IMG/VR virus record: IMGVR_UViG_3300030104_003764
Span: 3,294 to 52,564 of that record
Reading direction: 5' to 3' (one strand)
Origin: a virus
Length of the DNA stretch: 49,271 nt
The notes beneath the pieces were generated by a model that was given only the letters and a program-made list of their open reading frames with translations, was not told the DNA's origin and did not search any database. A program made the translations under genes and the position numbers. Below, piece after piece: positions 23,201 to 31,148 of the stretch; positions within the stretch are counted from its first letter, which is position 1; each line of letters opens with the position of its first letter.

Positions 23201-24314
23201 AGCCAAGCGAGACTTGGGCGAAGGAAGATGGGATAAAATCCTAAAGCGTAAAATGGTTGAATTGTCATTTGCTGATACTTATGAAGAAGCGAGAGATGAA
23301 TGGGAAGCAACTGGTAATGTGTATAAACACACTCATAGAGGTAATGAACCGGAATGGACTAATGGACATACCGGACATTGTTTATGTGGGCATCCAGTTG
23401 TTTATCATTTTGAAATACGCAATACTGTAACAGGTGTTCATGAATGTGTTGGTTCAGACCATATCGGTGCTTATTTAATTATACAACAACTTGTTAATAT
23501 GGGCCATCAAGAAGATGAAATCACAGATAAAATGATTGAGGATTGGTTGAAAGACCGTGTTCAATCTATGAAGAGTGAAGCGTGGTGGAAAGAGAATGGT
23601 GAACATTTTACTGAGATGTATAATGCTATTCAAGAATTAGACAGGGCTGTTAATATTAAAGACAGACAAATTCGCTTTAATGGTAATACTTATCATTATA
23701 AGTATATTCCTAAAACAAGAGCAACCGGTAAATTAGGAGATAGGGGCTATCAAATGGCTTCTATTGTTTATCGTTGGGATGACCCAAATAACCCTAAAAG
23801 ACAAATTGATAAGTATGGCTATCCTAATGATAGGCTTTGGGCAGACTTGAATCTATTCTACCACACTCGACATTTATATCAACATAAATTAGATAACGAC
23901 ATCAAAACAATCAATGATTATAATACTCAACACAGAGAACGCCAAATTGCAGATGCAGAACGACGCAGGAAGTTAAAGGCTAAGAGAGAAGCGGATAGAA
24001 TTGCTTGGGAAGCAGGTGCGGAAGAAAGAGAAAGAAAGCGCATTGCACTAATAAAAGAAGATAAAAGGCGAGCAATCCTACGAAGACAAAGAGAAGCCGA
24101 AAAAGCAAAAACAATCATGGAAAAGTCAAGTGAAACTTTTACTGATATGTGTGATTATTATGGTATTAAAGAGTTCAATATTGAAGAAAACTATAACTCA
24201 CATCAAATAAGAAGCCTCGCATCAATCAAACAAATAATTATTGAGGGTCGTGAACTTCAAAGACACCATTTAGACCAACTTAAAAGGCTATTAGGAGAGA
24301 ATAACAATGAATAA
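23184..24314 (+). CDS. Zinc-motif and coiled-coil protein, 376 aa
   Basis: The start at 23184 follows GGAGG. Residues ~60-100 contain HCLCGHPVVYHFEIRN and HECVGSDHIG, a likely metal site (C-x-C-G...C) of a kind found in phage proteins without known function. Residues ~250-325 form a long, highly charged coiled coil rich in Arg and Glu. It may be a nucleic-acid-binding replication or repair accessory protein, inferred from neighbours only. Confidence 0.7.
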   Translation: MEQIIEAKRDLGEGRWDKILKRKMVELSFADTYEEARDEWEATGNVYKHTHRGNEPEWTNGHTGHCLCGHPVVYHFEIRNTVTGVHECVGSDHIGAYLIIQQLVNMGHQEDEITDKMIEDWLKDRVQSMKSEAWWKENGEHFTEMYNAIQELDRAVNIKDRQIRFNGNTYHYKYIPKTRATGKLGDRGYQMASIVYRWDDPNNPKRQIDKYGYPNDRLWADLNLFYHTRHLYQHKLDNDIKTINDYNTQHRERQIADAERRRKLKAKREADRIAWEAGAEERERKRIALIKEDKRRAILRRQREAEKAKTIMEKSSETFTDMCDYYGIKEFNIEENYNSHQIRSLASIKQIIIEGRELQRHHLDQLKRLLGENNNE

Positions 24315-24501
24315 AGAGAAATTAAAGGAATTAAGAGAACATTACAGTAAAAAATATATGGAGGACTTTAATAAGCCACATCCGCCACCAGTAAAGACTT
24401 TTGAAGAGTGGCTACTGTTTATGTTAGATTTGGTAGAAGGAGAGTATGTGGCATATGTATCTGCCCGACATAGAGAAGATATGAGGGATATTTATGAATA
24501 A
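24307..24501 (+). CDS. Small charged protein, 64 aa
   Basis: GGAGAGAA precedes the ATG, which overlaps the previous gene by eight bases. It has a helix, a PHPPPVKTFEEW motif and a second helix. No family recognised. Confidence 0.65.
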   Translation: MNKEKLKELREHYSKKYMEDFNKPHPPPVKTFEEWLLFMLDLVEGEYVAYVSARHREDMRDIYE

Positions 24502-24664
24502 TATATGTAGTATATGTAAAGAAGGAAATGCAGTAACAGATTGTGATAAGTGCGGCAAAAGAACTTGTCGTAGTTGTTCGAGATTAATTGTAATTAACAA
24601 CGAATTGACGGTAATGCACAAAGCGTGCGTTCCTAAGCGTTATTTGAAAACTCCAGCCAGTTGA
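24494..24664 (+). CDS. Small zinc-finger protein, 56 aa
   Basis: A dense Cys pattern: CSIC (5-8), CDKC (17-20), CRSC (25-28), then H-x3-C near the end. This is a treble-clef or B-box-like double zinc site. Probably mediates protein or nucleic-acid contacts. Last gene before a hairpin. Confidence 0.65.
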   Translation: MNNICSICKEGNAVTDCDKCGKRTCRSCSRLIVINNELTVMHKACVPKRYLKTPAS

Positions 24665-24696
24665 TTTGTGATGTTTCTCAACTGGCCGGTTCCTTT
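24653..24696 (+). terminator. Hairpin, possible terminator
   Basis: A 12-bp stem (24653-24664 with 24678-24689, one wobble) overlapping the stop codon of the 56-aa gene, followed by TTCCTTT rather than a pure T run. Probably ends the helicase operon. Confidence 0.55.
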
Positions 24697-24793
24697 GGGT
24701 TTTATAGAGTAATAAAGGTTTAAACTTTCAAACCGCTTGATGGGGTCTTCATAATTAGCCCCAACCTTTTCCCAAATTAAAGGAGGCATTAAA

Positions 24794-25030
24794 ATGATAA
24801 ATTGGATAAAGAGTTTCTTCGTTACAGAAGAAAAAGAAACTAAGCCAAAGTGCGCTTCATGTGGACTTGGTGCAACAAAATATGTGTTGATGGAGTTTAA
24901 AACATTAGCACTTGAAGAATTAGAAGAAAAAATAATGATAAAAATATGTGATGGTTGTTATGACGAAATATATGAAAGATACAATCCGAATTGGCTCCCA
25001 CCGCCTGTTCAAAAAAGAATACTTGAATAG
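24794..25030 (+). CDS. Zinc-binding protein, 78 aa
   Basis: GGAGG precedes the ATG. It starts with a hydrophobic, aromatic stretch (MINWIKSFFVT), then CASCG (20-24) and CDGC (~52-55), one zinc site. It opens a long operon of tiny coupled genes reaching to 28285. Function unknown. Confidence 0.7.
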   Translation: MINWIKSFFVTEEKETKPKCASCGLGATKYVLMEFKTLALEELEEKIMIKICDGCYDEIYERYNPNWLPPPVQKRILE

Positions 25031-25139
25031 GTTGGTAGCCTTAGAAGAACAGAGAATAATTCTCTATAAACAATATGTGGCTGATGGTATGCGCCACTAT
25101 GAAGCATACCAAAAATCAAAAAGGAGATTAAAATTATGA
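25023..25139 (+). CDS. Small basic protein, about 38 aa, start uncertain
   Basis: An open frame ends at 25139 in an ATGA overlap with the next gene. I place the start at a TTG (25023) overlapping the previous stop; TTG at 25032 or ATG codons further upstream, inside the previous gene, are alternatives. The sequence is helical (LVALEEQRIILYKQYVADGM) with a basic tail. Confidence 0.5.
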   Translation: MNRLVALEEQRIILYKQYVADGMRHYEAYQKSKRRLKL

Positions 25140-25264
25140 TAATTAAATTAAAATGTAAATGTGAAAAAAATGAAACTGAATATGATGATGACTACGGTAG
25201 TGTAGATTTTGTTGATGCAATACGCTATCTTATGTCAATCTGTGATTGTGAGGCGATTCAATGA
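25136..25264 (+). CDS. Small Cys protein, 42 aa, relative of 18602-18712
   Basis: AAGGAG precedes the ATG. CKC near the N-terminus and SVDFVDAIRYLMSICDCE near the C-terminus match the 36-aa protein at 18602. Overlaps both neighbours. Probably a small metal-binding fold. Confidence 0.65.
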   Translation: MIIKLKCKCEKNETEYDDDYGSVDFVDAIRYLMSICDCEAIQ

Positions 25265-25401
25265 AATATAAAATAGAAATAGATTTAGAAACAACAAACC
25301 TTAATTGGTTTTATGATTTGATGTGGGAAGTCTCAAAACAATTGGAGGCTAATGAAAGCATTGATTGGAAGTATCATATTGTAGGGGATGAAGAAGAATG
25401 A
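25261..25401 (+). CDS. Small acidic protein, 46 aa
   Basis: MKYKIEIDLETTNLNWF... ends GDEEE. It overlaps its neighbours by ATGA. The final codons, GGGGATGAAGAAGAATGA, form the ribosome-binding region of the next gene, a junction repeated along this operon. Confidence 0.6.
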   Translation: MKYKIEIDLETTNLNWFYDLMWEVSKQLEANESIDWKYHIVGDEEE

Positions 25402-25547
25402 TAGTTAATGAAGAACTATACAAAAGAATGATTCTATACATAGCAGAAATGAACAACTGTTATGATGAATCAATATATGAAAACTTTGGAATAACATGGA
25501 TGCAACTACATAAATTGCGAGCGTTAATAGAAGGTGAAGAAGAGTGA
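25398..25547 (+). CDS. Small protein, 49 aa
   Basis: MIVNEELYKRMILYIAEMNN... ends EGEEE. Helical, with an ITWMQLHKLRALIE helix. Overlaps both neighbours by four bases. Family unknown. Confidence 0.6.
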   Translation: MIVNEELYKRMILYIAEMNNCYDESIYENFGITWMQLHKLRALIEGEEE

Positions 25548-25816
25548 AAGAAAAAATAACCTATGGAAGCACAATACATTCAGATGATACCGTTACAAGA
25601 AGAACAAGATTCGATTGTAACTCTTTAAAAGAGTTTAAATCGTTTTGGCAAAATAGACTGACGCATACTTCTAATAATGAGAATGCTTCATGGACTGCAA
25701 ACATTGAACTTTTGTCAATTGAAAGAAAAGACTATGTGACGAGTGAAGAATATTTTGCGCTTCATATAGATGATATTATAGTAGCACTTGAATGGTTTGA
25801 AGGTGAAGAAGAATGA
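25544..25816 (+). CDS. Unknown protein, 90 aa, GTG start
   Basis: GTG at 25544 overlaps the previous stop; no ATG is close. It reads MKEKITYGSTIHSDDTVTRR, then a mixed sheet/helix body, and ends FEGEEE. No domain recognised. Lies directly before the DNA-repair-like gene. Confidence 0.65.
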   Translation: MKEKITYGSTIHSDDTVTRRTRFDCNSLKEFKSFWQNRLTHTSNNENASWTANIELLSIERKDYVTSEEYFALHIDDIIVALEWFEGEEE

Positions 25817-26472
25817 ATATATTTGCCCTATCAGAAAACCCAGTAAAAGCGGCAGAACAAATGATTGATAAGCATGTAATTAAAATGCCTACCGAAACAT
25901 GTCAAATGCTTCATACTAACATTATTTACATGGCTTATCGTCAAACATACGATAAAGAGCCTCAATTGAAAGACCTTAAGGCTTTTCATGTAGCATGTGG
26001 CTCAAAATTGATGAAGCCAGCCATGCTAAACCACCCCTCAACCATTTGGGCGAGGCAATCTATACAGAACTTTGCTTGGTTATATGAACATGGCTTGGCC
26101 CTTTGTCAAGAATATACTCATCGTTATGATAAATCACATGGTTCTCTTGATAGAATCCTTGATGTGAACATTCATGAAGATTTGATATTTAGACACGGCT
26201 ATCCGCATAGCGGATTAACGCCAGTATCTATTGCTATGTTCGATAAATACCGACTGGATGAGAAAGAGTATTACAATCGTAACCCCAATGCTAAAGATTG
26301 GGAGTTTGTAATTGCTTCTTACAGACACTATTACCTTGAAGGTAAATGGGAGTTTGCTACATGGAAAACAAAGTCACCGGATTGGTGGCCCGAAAACCAT
26401 TATGGTAACATGATGGCAAAAAAGGTTGAAGCGTTCAACCAAACTTATAATGCTAAATTACAGGAGGAATAA
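25813..26472 (+). CDS. Pyrimidine-dimer DNA glycosylase-like protein, 219 aa
   Basis: It opens MNIFALSENPVKAAEQMIDK, then HVIKMPTETCQML and LNHPSTIWARQS, followed by NFAWLYEHGLALCQEYTHRY. These blocks match the phage family related to T4 endonuclease V (Pyr_excise-type), common in marine cyanophages. Family members are thought to cut DNA at UV-induced pyrimidine dimers; activity of this long marine form is less well proven. It would protect viral DNA in sunlit water. An ATGA overlap joins it to the previous gene. Confidence 0.75.
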   Translation: MNIFALSENPVKAAEQMIDKHVIKMPTETCQMLHTNIIYMAYRQTYDKEPQLKDLKAFHVACGSKLMKPAMLNHPSTIWARQSIQNFAWLYEHGLALCQEYTHRYDKSHGSLDRILDVNIHEDLIFRHGYPHSGLTPVSIAMFDKYRLDEKEYYNRNPNAKDWEFVIASYRHYYLEGKWEFATWKTKSPDWWPENHYGNMMAKKVEAFNQTYNAKLQEE

Positions 26473-26474
26473 AT

Positions 26475-26567
26475 ATGATAAATGATGGATATTGGCTAGC
26501 CCAAATATTAGAAGAATTAAAGAAATTAACAGCCCATTTGGGTATAGAAGGAGATGAAGAAGAATGA
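26475..26567 (+). CDS. Very small acidic protein, 30 aa
   Basis: GGAGGAAT precedes the ATG. MINDGYWLAQILEELKKLTA... ends GDEEE. One amphipathic helix. The ribosome-binding site and ATGA junction support it. Confidence 0.5.
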   Translation: MINDGYWLAQILEELKKLTAHLGIEGDEEE

Positions 26568-26805
26568 ATGAAGAATTATTAAAAGAATTATATGATGATA
26601 TGCTAGATGAATGTTACCCAATAATTAAAATTGGTAGTTTAGAGTATTTACCATCAGTGGGATTGTACATTGTTTTTTTCACTAGAACGTCTGTATTGAC
26701 CCAATAGCATACAGAGTTGGAATGAGTGACTACGAAAGTTGTCTTCGGGAAGATTATGAAAACGGTTATGGTTATGAAGAATTATTTGGAGATGAAGAAG
26801 AATGA
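26564..26805 (+). pseudogene. Frameshifted small phage-type protein
   Basis: Frame 1 (26564-26707, 47 aa) reads MNEELLKELYDDMLDECYPI, then KIGSLEYLPS, and stops at 26705. Frame 3 continues with IDPIAYRVGMSDYESC and ends GDEEE at 26805. Together they match a phage protein pattern I recall, (K)IG-x-L-x-Y-x-x-S...(L)-x-x-x-DPIAYR-x-G. Between the halves are ~37 bases including T7, where ~20 are expected. So the gene looks broken by an insertion or frameshift, or is read by slippage at T7. Confidence 0.6.
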
Positions 26806-27050
26806 AAGAAATAAAATGTCAAGGAGAAGATTGCGGAAGAATGGCGAAAGAAGTTGATGAAGATTATTATGCCTGTTACCGTTGCGGTTGGGCAGGTAGT
26901 GAAAATAACCCTGTCGTTGTTTTAGAAAAGAAAATAGAAGAACTAATGTCGGAACTAAGAGATTGCCATGATTTACTTAATGACTGTGGCTTTTTCTATG
27001 AAGATGGAAGATGGATTGACCCTCAAGATGATTCGGAGGACTTAGAATGA
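26802..27050 (+). CDS. Zinc-ribbon protein, 82 aa
   Basis: C-x4-C (CQGEDC) and CYRCGW form one ribbon in the first 32 residues; a helix and an acidic tail follow (DDSEDLE). Overlaps neighbours by ATGA. Unknown partner. Confidence 0.65.
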   Translation: MKEIKCQGEDCGRMAKEVDEDYYACYRCGWAGSENNPVVVLEKKIEELMSELRDCHDLLNDCGFFYEDGRWIDPQDDSEDLE

Positions 27051-27346
27051 ATTGTGAAGAATGTAATAATGAAGGTCAAATATTACAGTTTGATTTTCAG
27101 CATGATGTAATGATGCGTATTCAATGTCCTCATTGTTTAGCACATGAACAAATGAAATATGATTTAAGTATCAAAATGGCAAAAGTGTTCATGGATTTAA
27201 GCATTAGTAGAATGGCTCGAATGTTGTCCGATACTCTAATTAGTCTTGTTGATGCTGACGATAATCCCGATTATGAGCGTCTATTTGCACTTGTAGCCGC
27301 AAAGAATAAAGAGTCATTAGCATCATTGTTGCAGGTGATGGCGTGA
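27047..27346 (+). CDS. Zinc-binding protein, 99 aa
   Basis: CEEC at 3-6 and CPHC at ~27-30 form a zinc site of the kind found in DnaJ-like or ribbon proteins, followed by a long helical part (MAKVFMDLSISRMARML). Function unknown; ATGA overlap upstream, TGA/GTG overlap downstream. Confidence 0.65.
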   Translation: MNCEECNNEGQILQFDFQHDVMMRIQCPHCLAHEQMKYDLSIKMAKVFMDLSISRMARMLSDTLISLVDADDNPDYERLFALVAAKNKESLASLLQVMA

Positions 27347-27708
27347 CGACAACAAGCCAAGAGGAATATGATATGATAGGACAAATAGACAGAAAAGTGC
27401 TTAATTTATTATATAAGAACGGTGAAATTAGTCTTGGTGAGATTCAACAAATACTTGTAAATAGTGATTTAGAATTGAATGTTGATGAAGTTATTTCATA
27501 CAGTGAAATGCTTGTATTTGAATTACAAAAGAGATTTTTAGAAAATGTAGAAGTGCCTTTATTTTCTATCAATTCTGATAATGTAAGGTTTGTAATACAT
27601 GAAGAAGCACTATGGGTATTAGACCAAATATCACAAGAAGTGTATGACGAAAACGGAGAGGTAGTTGCCAAAATACTACCAAATTTTGAAATGGAGGAAT
27701 ATCAATGA
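27343..27708 (+). CDS. Unknown protein, 121 aa
   Basis: A GTG at 27343 overlaps the previous stop and follows AGGTGAT closely; ATG at 27373, with GAGG upstream, is an alternative (111 aa). Residues ~15-65 (VLNLLYKNGEISLGEIQQIL) resemble a winged-helix start. Ends EMEEYQ. Could be a small regulator. Confidence 0.6.
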   Translation: MTTTSQEEYDMIGQIDRKVLNLLYKNGEISLGEIQQILVNSDLELNVDEVISYSEMLVFELQKRFLENVEVPLFSINSDNVRFVIHEEALWVLDQISQEVYDENGEVVAKILPNFEMEEYQ

Positions 27709-27971
27709 ACATAATGGAAAAGGAAAGAAAAGTCGAATTTAGAATGGTTGATGACGCAGAGTTGCCACCTATTGTAATTACGATGGATGAAGAAGATAAC
27801 CCTAAAGTAATAGTTAATATATACCATAGAATATGGATTAGTTATAATAGAAAGGTTATTGCAGGTATTATCGAAAGCCTACAAGGAAAGATGGATTCGC
27901 TCTTAGATGCGTATTTATTGGAACAAAGAAATTTTGAGAAAGAAGATAGGGCTTATGAAGCCGAATATTGA
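27705..27971 (+). CDS. Unknown protein, 88 aa
   Basis: An ATGA-coupled gene with a beta-rich first half (VEFRMVDDAELPPIVITMDE) and a helical second half. No family recognised. Followed by a 15-base gap and the 33-aa gene. Confidence 0.6.
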   Translation: MNIMEKERKVEFRMVDDAELPPIVITMDEEDNPKVIVNIYHRIWISYNRKVIAGIIESLQGKMDSLLDAYLLEQRNFEKEDRAYEAEY

Positions 27972-27986
27972 AAGGAAGTGAAAAAA

Positions 27987-28088
27987 ATGAATAAGAAAGA
28001 AATGAAGCAAAATGAAAAGACAGCCCAACCCACATCGCTTTATAAGGGTGTAGGGTATGGAGAGAATGCAACGGAGGAATATGAATGA
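27987..28088 (+). CDS. Small protein upstream of the ubiquitin-like gene, 33 aa
   Basis: GGAAGTGA precedes the ATG. It has a Lys/Gln-rich start and the end TEEYE. Its last four bases overlap the start of the ubiquitin-like gene, so the two are probably made together. Whether it is functional or only a coupling leader cannot be told. Confidence 0.5.
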   Translation: MNKKEMKQNEKTAQPTSLYKGVGYGENATEEYE

Positions 28089-28285
28089 TTAAATTACGAA
28101 TACAAAACGAAACCGGACACACAGACCTTACACTTGAAAGTAGTGGGGTTCTTGAGCAAATTGACACACACCCTACTCATTGGGTGTTTATTGACAATGT
28201 TATGGTTTCAAGGGAAAATATCACTGAAATTAACTGGGATTCAGTTACTAAAGTTGATTTGACCCCTGCTATCGTTGGCGGATAA
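28085..28285 (+). CDS. Ubiquitin-like (MoaD/ThiS/SAMP-type) protein ending Gly-Gly, 66 aa
   Basis: The length, the N-terminal beta hairpin (MIKLRIQNETG, TDLTLE), the central helix/loop and the end TKVDLTPAIVGG fit the beta-grasp fold of MoaD, ThiS and archaeal SAMPs, whose final Gly-Gly is adenylated by an E1-like enzyme. The stop directly follows the Gly pair, so no processing is needed. An E1/ThiF-like gene (33819) and a JAMM protease gene (35505) lie 5-7 kb downstream. It could be a protein modifier or a sulphur carrier. Last gene of its operon; a terminator follows. Confidence 0.7.
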   Translation: MIKLRIQNETGHTDLTLESSGVLEQIDTHPTHWVFIDNVMVSRENITEINWDSVTKVDLTPAIVGG

Positions 28286-28320
28286 GTAGGTTATTAAACC
28301 GACCACAACTTGCGAATCTT

Positions 28321-28365
28321 GGGGTGGGGGTGTTGCCTTTCGGGGCAATCCCCTGCCCCTTTTTT
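28321..28365 (+). terminator. Strong GC-rich terminator
   Basis: A 15-bp stem with two wobbles and a small bulge (28321-28337 with 28344-28359), loop around TTTCGG, followed by T6. It ends the small-gene operon at the ubiquitin-like gene. Confidence 0.85.
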
Positions 28366-28378
28366 GAGTGTGGCAAAC

Positions 28379-28753
28379 ATGGACTTATTCACTTTTATCT
28401 CTAAAGAAGCATTAAATCTTTTCTTTGAAACAAAAGGATGGAAAATGCTCATACCGATTGTTTTTGAAGAAAAAGCGGTTTTTAAACCCGACTTCTACGA
28501 AGATATGCACATTATAGCGCAGGGTAAGTCTGGAAAAATATGCGCTAAAGGACATTCAATTATAAATTATCAAGGTAATACCTTCGATTGCGTTAATATG
28601 CTTATATCTAAGCATGGAGAAACAGCAATTGAAGATTTTGATAACTGGCAGTTTATTGAAGAAAAAGAATGGGTCATTTACAAAAATGGTGAATGGATTC
28701 ATTCTTTTACTTCGCTGTTAGAATTACCAAATGCAAAAAAATTTAGGTGTTAA
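28379..28753 (+). CDS. Unknown protein, 124 aa
   Basis: The start at 28379 is the first ATG after the terminator; longer frames run into the hairpin. The protein is alpha/beta with many aromatic residues (FISKEALNLFFETKGW; EWVIYKNGEWIHSF). No family recognised. It lies two bases before the ribonucleotide reductase start, so it may be cotranscribed with it. Confidence 0.65.
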   Translation: MDLFTFISKEALNLFFETKGWKMLIPIVFEEKAVFKPDFYEDMHIIAQGKSGKICAKGHSIINYQGNTFDCVNMLISKHGETAIEDFDNWQFIEEKEWVIYKNGEWIHSFTSLLELPNAKKFRC

Positions 28754-28755
28754 TC

Positions 28756-30633
28756 ATGCAAACAGAAATTACAGAAAATAAAGCGATTCAAATTTTATCC
28801 GACATTACAGTGCATATGAAATATGCTCGGTATCTTCCCGACTTACAAAGACGGGAGACATGGGATGAGATTGTTTCAAGAAATGAACAAATGCACATTA
28901 AAACATATCCACAATTAAAAGGTGAAATAAATGAAATCTATACAAATTATGTCAGAACCAGAAAAGTCCTCCCTTCTATGCGCTCTATGCAATTTGGGGG
29001 GAAGCCTGTTGAGATTAGCCCGAATAGGGTCTATAACTGTGCTTATATGCCTATTGATTCCTATATTGCTTTTAGTGAATCTATGTTTTTACTTCTCGGT
29101 GGAACGGGGGTTGGTTATTCAGTCCAAAGACATCATATTGAGCAATTGCCTGAAATACAACAGCCCAATAAAGAAAGAACTCGCCGTTATCTCATTAATG
29201 ATTCTATTGAGGGTTGGGCTACTGCCGTAAGAGATTTAATGGAGTGTTATATGGGAGTAAGAAAGAGTAGTCCAAAGTTTGATTATTCTGATATTAGACC
29301 TAAAGGTTCCTTATTGAAGACTTCTGGTGGAAAAGCACCCGGCCCTCAACCTTTGCGTGAATGTTTAGTAAAGGTCGAAGGTATGTTACAAAACATCCCT
29401 AATGGTTCTAAACTGTCTCCTATTCAAGCACATGATATTATGTGCCATTTGGCTGATGCTGTATTAGCCGGAGGTATTCGTCGTGCGGCTATGATTAGTT
29501 TATTTAGTGCTGATGATTCTAATATGCTTTCATGTAAATCTGGTAATTGGTGGGAAAATAACCCACAACGAGGTAGAGCAAACAATTCAGCAGTATTGCT
29601 TAGACACAGAATTGATAAAGAGTTTTTTATGAATGTATGGGAAAGAATACAATTAAGTGGTAGTGGAGAACCCGGCCTTTATTTCAGTAATGACAAAGAT
29701 TGGGGAACTAATCCTTGTTGCGAAATTGCACTAAGACCATTTCAATTTTGTAATCTTACAGAAGTGAATGCTTCTACTGTTGAAGGACAAAAGGACTTAG
29801 AAGACAGAGTAAAAGCGGCGGCTTTCTTAGGAACATTACAAGCCGGATATACTGACTTTCATTATTTGCGTGATATTTGGCGTAGAACAACAGAAAAGGA
29901 TTCTTTGTTGGGAGTATCTATGACAGGTATTGCTTCTAACATTGTTGAGAAATTAGATATTGAATCTGCTTCTCTTCAAGCAAAATTAGAAAACCATAGA
30001 ATTGCTAAAATACTTGGTATTAATCCAGCGAGTAGAATTACTTGTGTTAAACCCGCAGGAACTACTTCTCTTGTATTAGGTTCTTCATCCGGTATTCATG
30101 CTTGGCACGATGATTATTATATTCGTCGTGTTCGAGTTGGTAAGAATGAAGCCATTTATAATTACTTGGCTAAAAACCACCCCGAATTGGTTGAAGATGA
30201 ATACTTTAATCCAACAGAGCAAGCAGTTATCAGTATTCCTCAAAAAGCACCAGAAAACGCAATTACCCGAAGTGAAAGCGTATTTGATTTACTTGAAAGA
30301 GTAAAACAATTTAGTATTCGTTGGGTTAATAATGGACATGTTGATGGAATGAATACACATAATGTATCAGCGACTATTTCAATCAAAGAAGATGAATGGG
30401 ATGATGTTGCTGAATGGATGTGGTTTAACCGTCATTATTATAATGGGCTTTCTGTTCTTCCTTATGATGGTGGAACATACAAACAAGCACCATTTGAAAC
30501 AATAACTAAAGAAGAATATACTAATCTGTATTCTCTTCTTGGTTCAATAGACCTAACTAAAGTAACTGAAAGTGAAGACAATACTGACCTTTCTGGTGAA
30601 ATAGCCTGTGCCGGTGGATTGTGCGAAATCTAA
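28756..30633 (+). CDS. nrdJ: Adenosylcobalamin-dependent (class II) ribonucleotide reductase, 625 aa
   Basis: Reduces ribonucleotides to deoxyribonucleotides for viral DNA synthesis using vitamin B12. Seen: LLGGTGVGYSVQ in the N-terminal half, NPCCEIAL (319-326) holding the radical Cys, QFCNLTEVN, and PAGTTSLVLGSSSGIH near 435-450. The C-terminal ACAGGLCEI has the Cys pair (618, 623) that re-reduces the active site. Length fits the monomeric RTPR-like branch. No NrdB partner is needed or seen. It depends on host B12. The start at 28756 is the first ATG after the previous stop. Confidence 0.92.
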   Translation: MQTEITENKAIQILSDITVHMKYARYLPDLQRRETWDEIVSRNEQMHIKTYPQLKGEINEIYTNYVRTRKVLPSMRSMQFGGKPVEISPNRVYNCAYMPIDSYIAFSESMFLLLGGTGVGYSVQRHHIEQLPEIQQPNKERTRRYLINDSIEGWATAVRDLMECYMGVRKSSPKFDYSDIRPKGSLLKTSGGKAPGPQPLRECLVKVEGMLQNIPNGSKLSPIQAHDIMCHLADAVLAGGIRRAAMISLFSADDSNMLSCKSGNWWENNPQRGRANNSAVLLRHRIDKEFFMNVWERIQLSGSGEPGLYFSNDKDWGTNPCCEIALRPFQFCNLTEVNASTVEGQKDLEDRVKAAAFLGTLQAGYTDFHYLRDIWRRTTEKDSLLGVSMTGIASNIVEKLDIESASLQAKLENHRIAKILGINPASRITCVKPAGTTSLVLGSSSGIHAWHDDYYIRRVRVGKNEAIYNYLAKNHPELVEDEYFNPTEQAVISIPQKAPENAITRSESVFDLLERVKQFSIRWVNNGHVDGMNTHNVSATISIKEDEWDDVAEWMWFNRHYYNGLSVLPYDGGTYKQAPFETITKEEYTNLYSLLGSIDLTKVTESEDNTDLSGEIACAGGLCEI

Positions 30634-30644
30634 GGTGATTGAGT

Positions 30645-30977
30645 ATGGCTCTTTCTTATAGGAAGTTATCTTATGACGAATATAAGAAAGCCATATTGTC
30701 TTTATTGAATGATTTTTCTAAACAATCAAAAACTAAACTATTATTGGCAATAGAAGTTTGTGAAGAGTTACCGCATGATGATAGGTTATATAGGATTGAA
30801 CAAAGTTTAGATACTGCTCTATGGGAGTTTGATGAAGCAATTGAAATCGGTTTCAATAAGTGGAAAGATAAACATTTAGTCGATAGAAGTAATGCAATCA
30901 TATATCATGAACTGAATAAAGATGAATGTAATTATGATTGCGAAGTATGCAAATTAGTATTTGGGTGGAAGTCATGA
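30645..30977 (+). CDS. Unknown protein, 110 aa
   Basis: AGGTGATT precedes the ATG at 30645. The body is helical, with DRLYRIEQSLDTALWEF and a C-terminal Cys pair (CNYDCEVC) that could bind metal. No family recognised. It overlaps the next gene by ATGA. Confidence 0.7.
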   Translation: MALSYRKLSYDEYKKAILSLLNDFSKQSKTKLLLAIEVCEELPHDDRLYRIEQSLDTALWEFDEAIEIGFNKWKDKHLVDRSNAIIYHELNKDECNYDCEVCKLVFGWKS

Positions 30978-31144
30978 AAGAAAAAGACCCAAAGTATGTT
31001 AAGAGTCACCGTTCTTACAAAAAGAGGATAGCAACCTCTTGTCGCATATGCGGCAAACAATTGCTTATACCCGAAGAAATTAAAAAAGAAATGCACGAAG
31101 AATGTGCTTTAAAGAATAAAAATGATAACATATATATGATGTGA
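30974..31144 (+). CDS. Small zinc-binding protein, 56 aa
   Basis: The start at 30974 overlaps the previous stop. CRICG at 23-27 and H-x2-C near 40 form one zinc site; the N-terminus is basic (YVKSHRSYKKR). Likely nucleic-acid-binding. Confidence 0.65.
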   Translation: MKEKDPKYVKSHRSYKKRIATSCRICGKQLLIPEEIKKEMHEECALKNKNDNIYMM

Positions 31145-31148
31145 TAAT

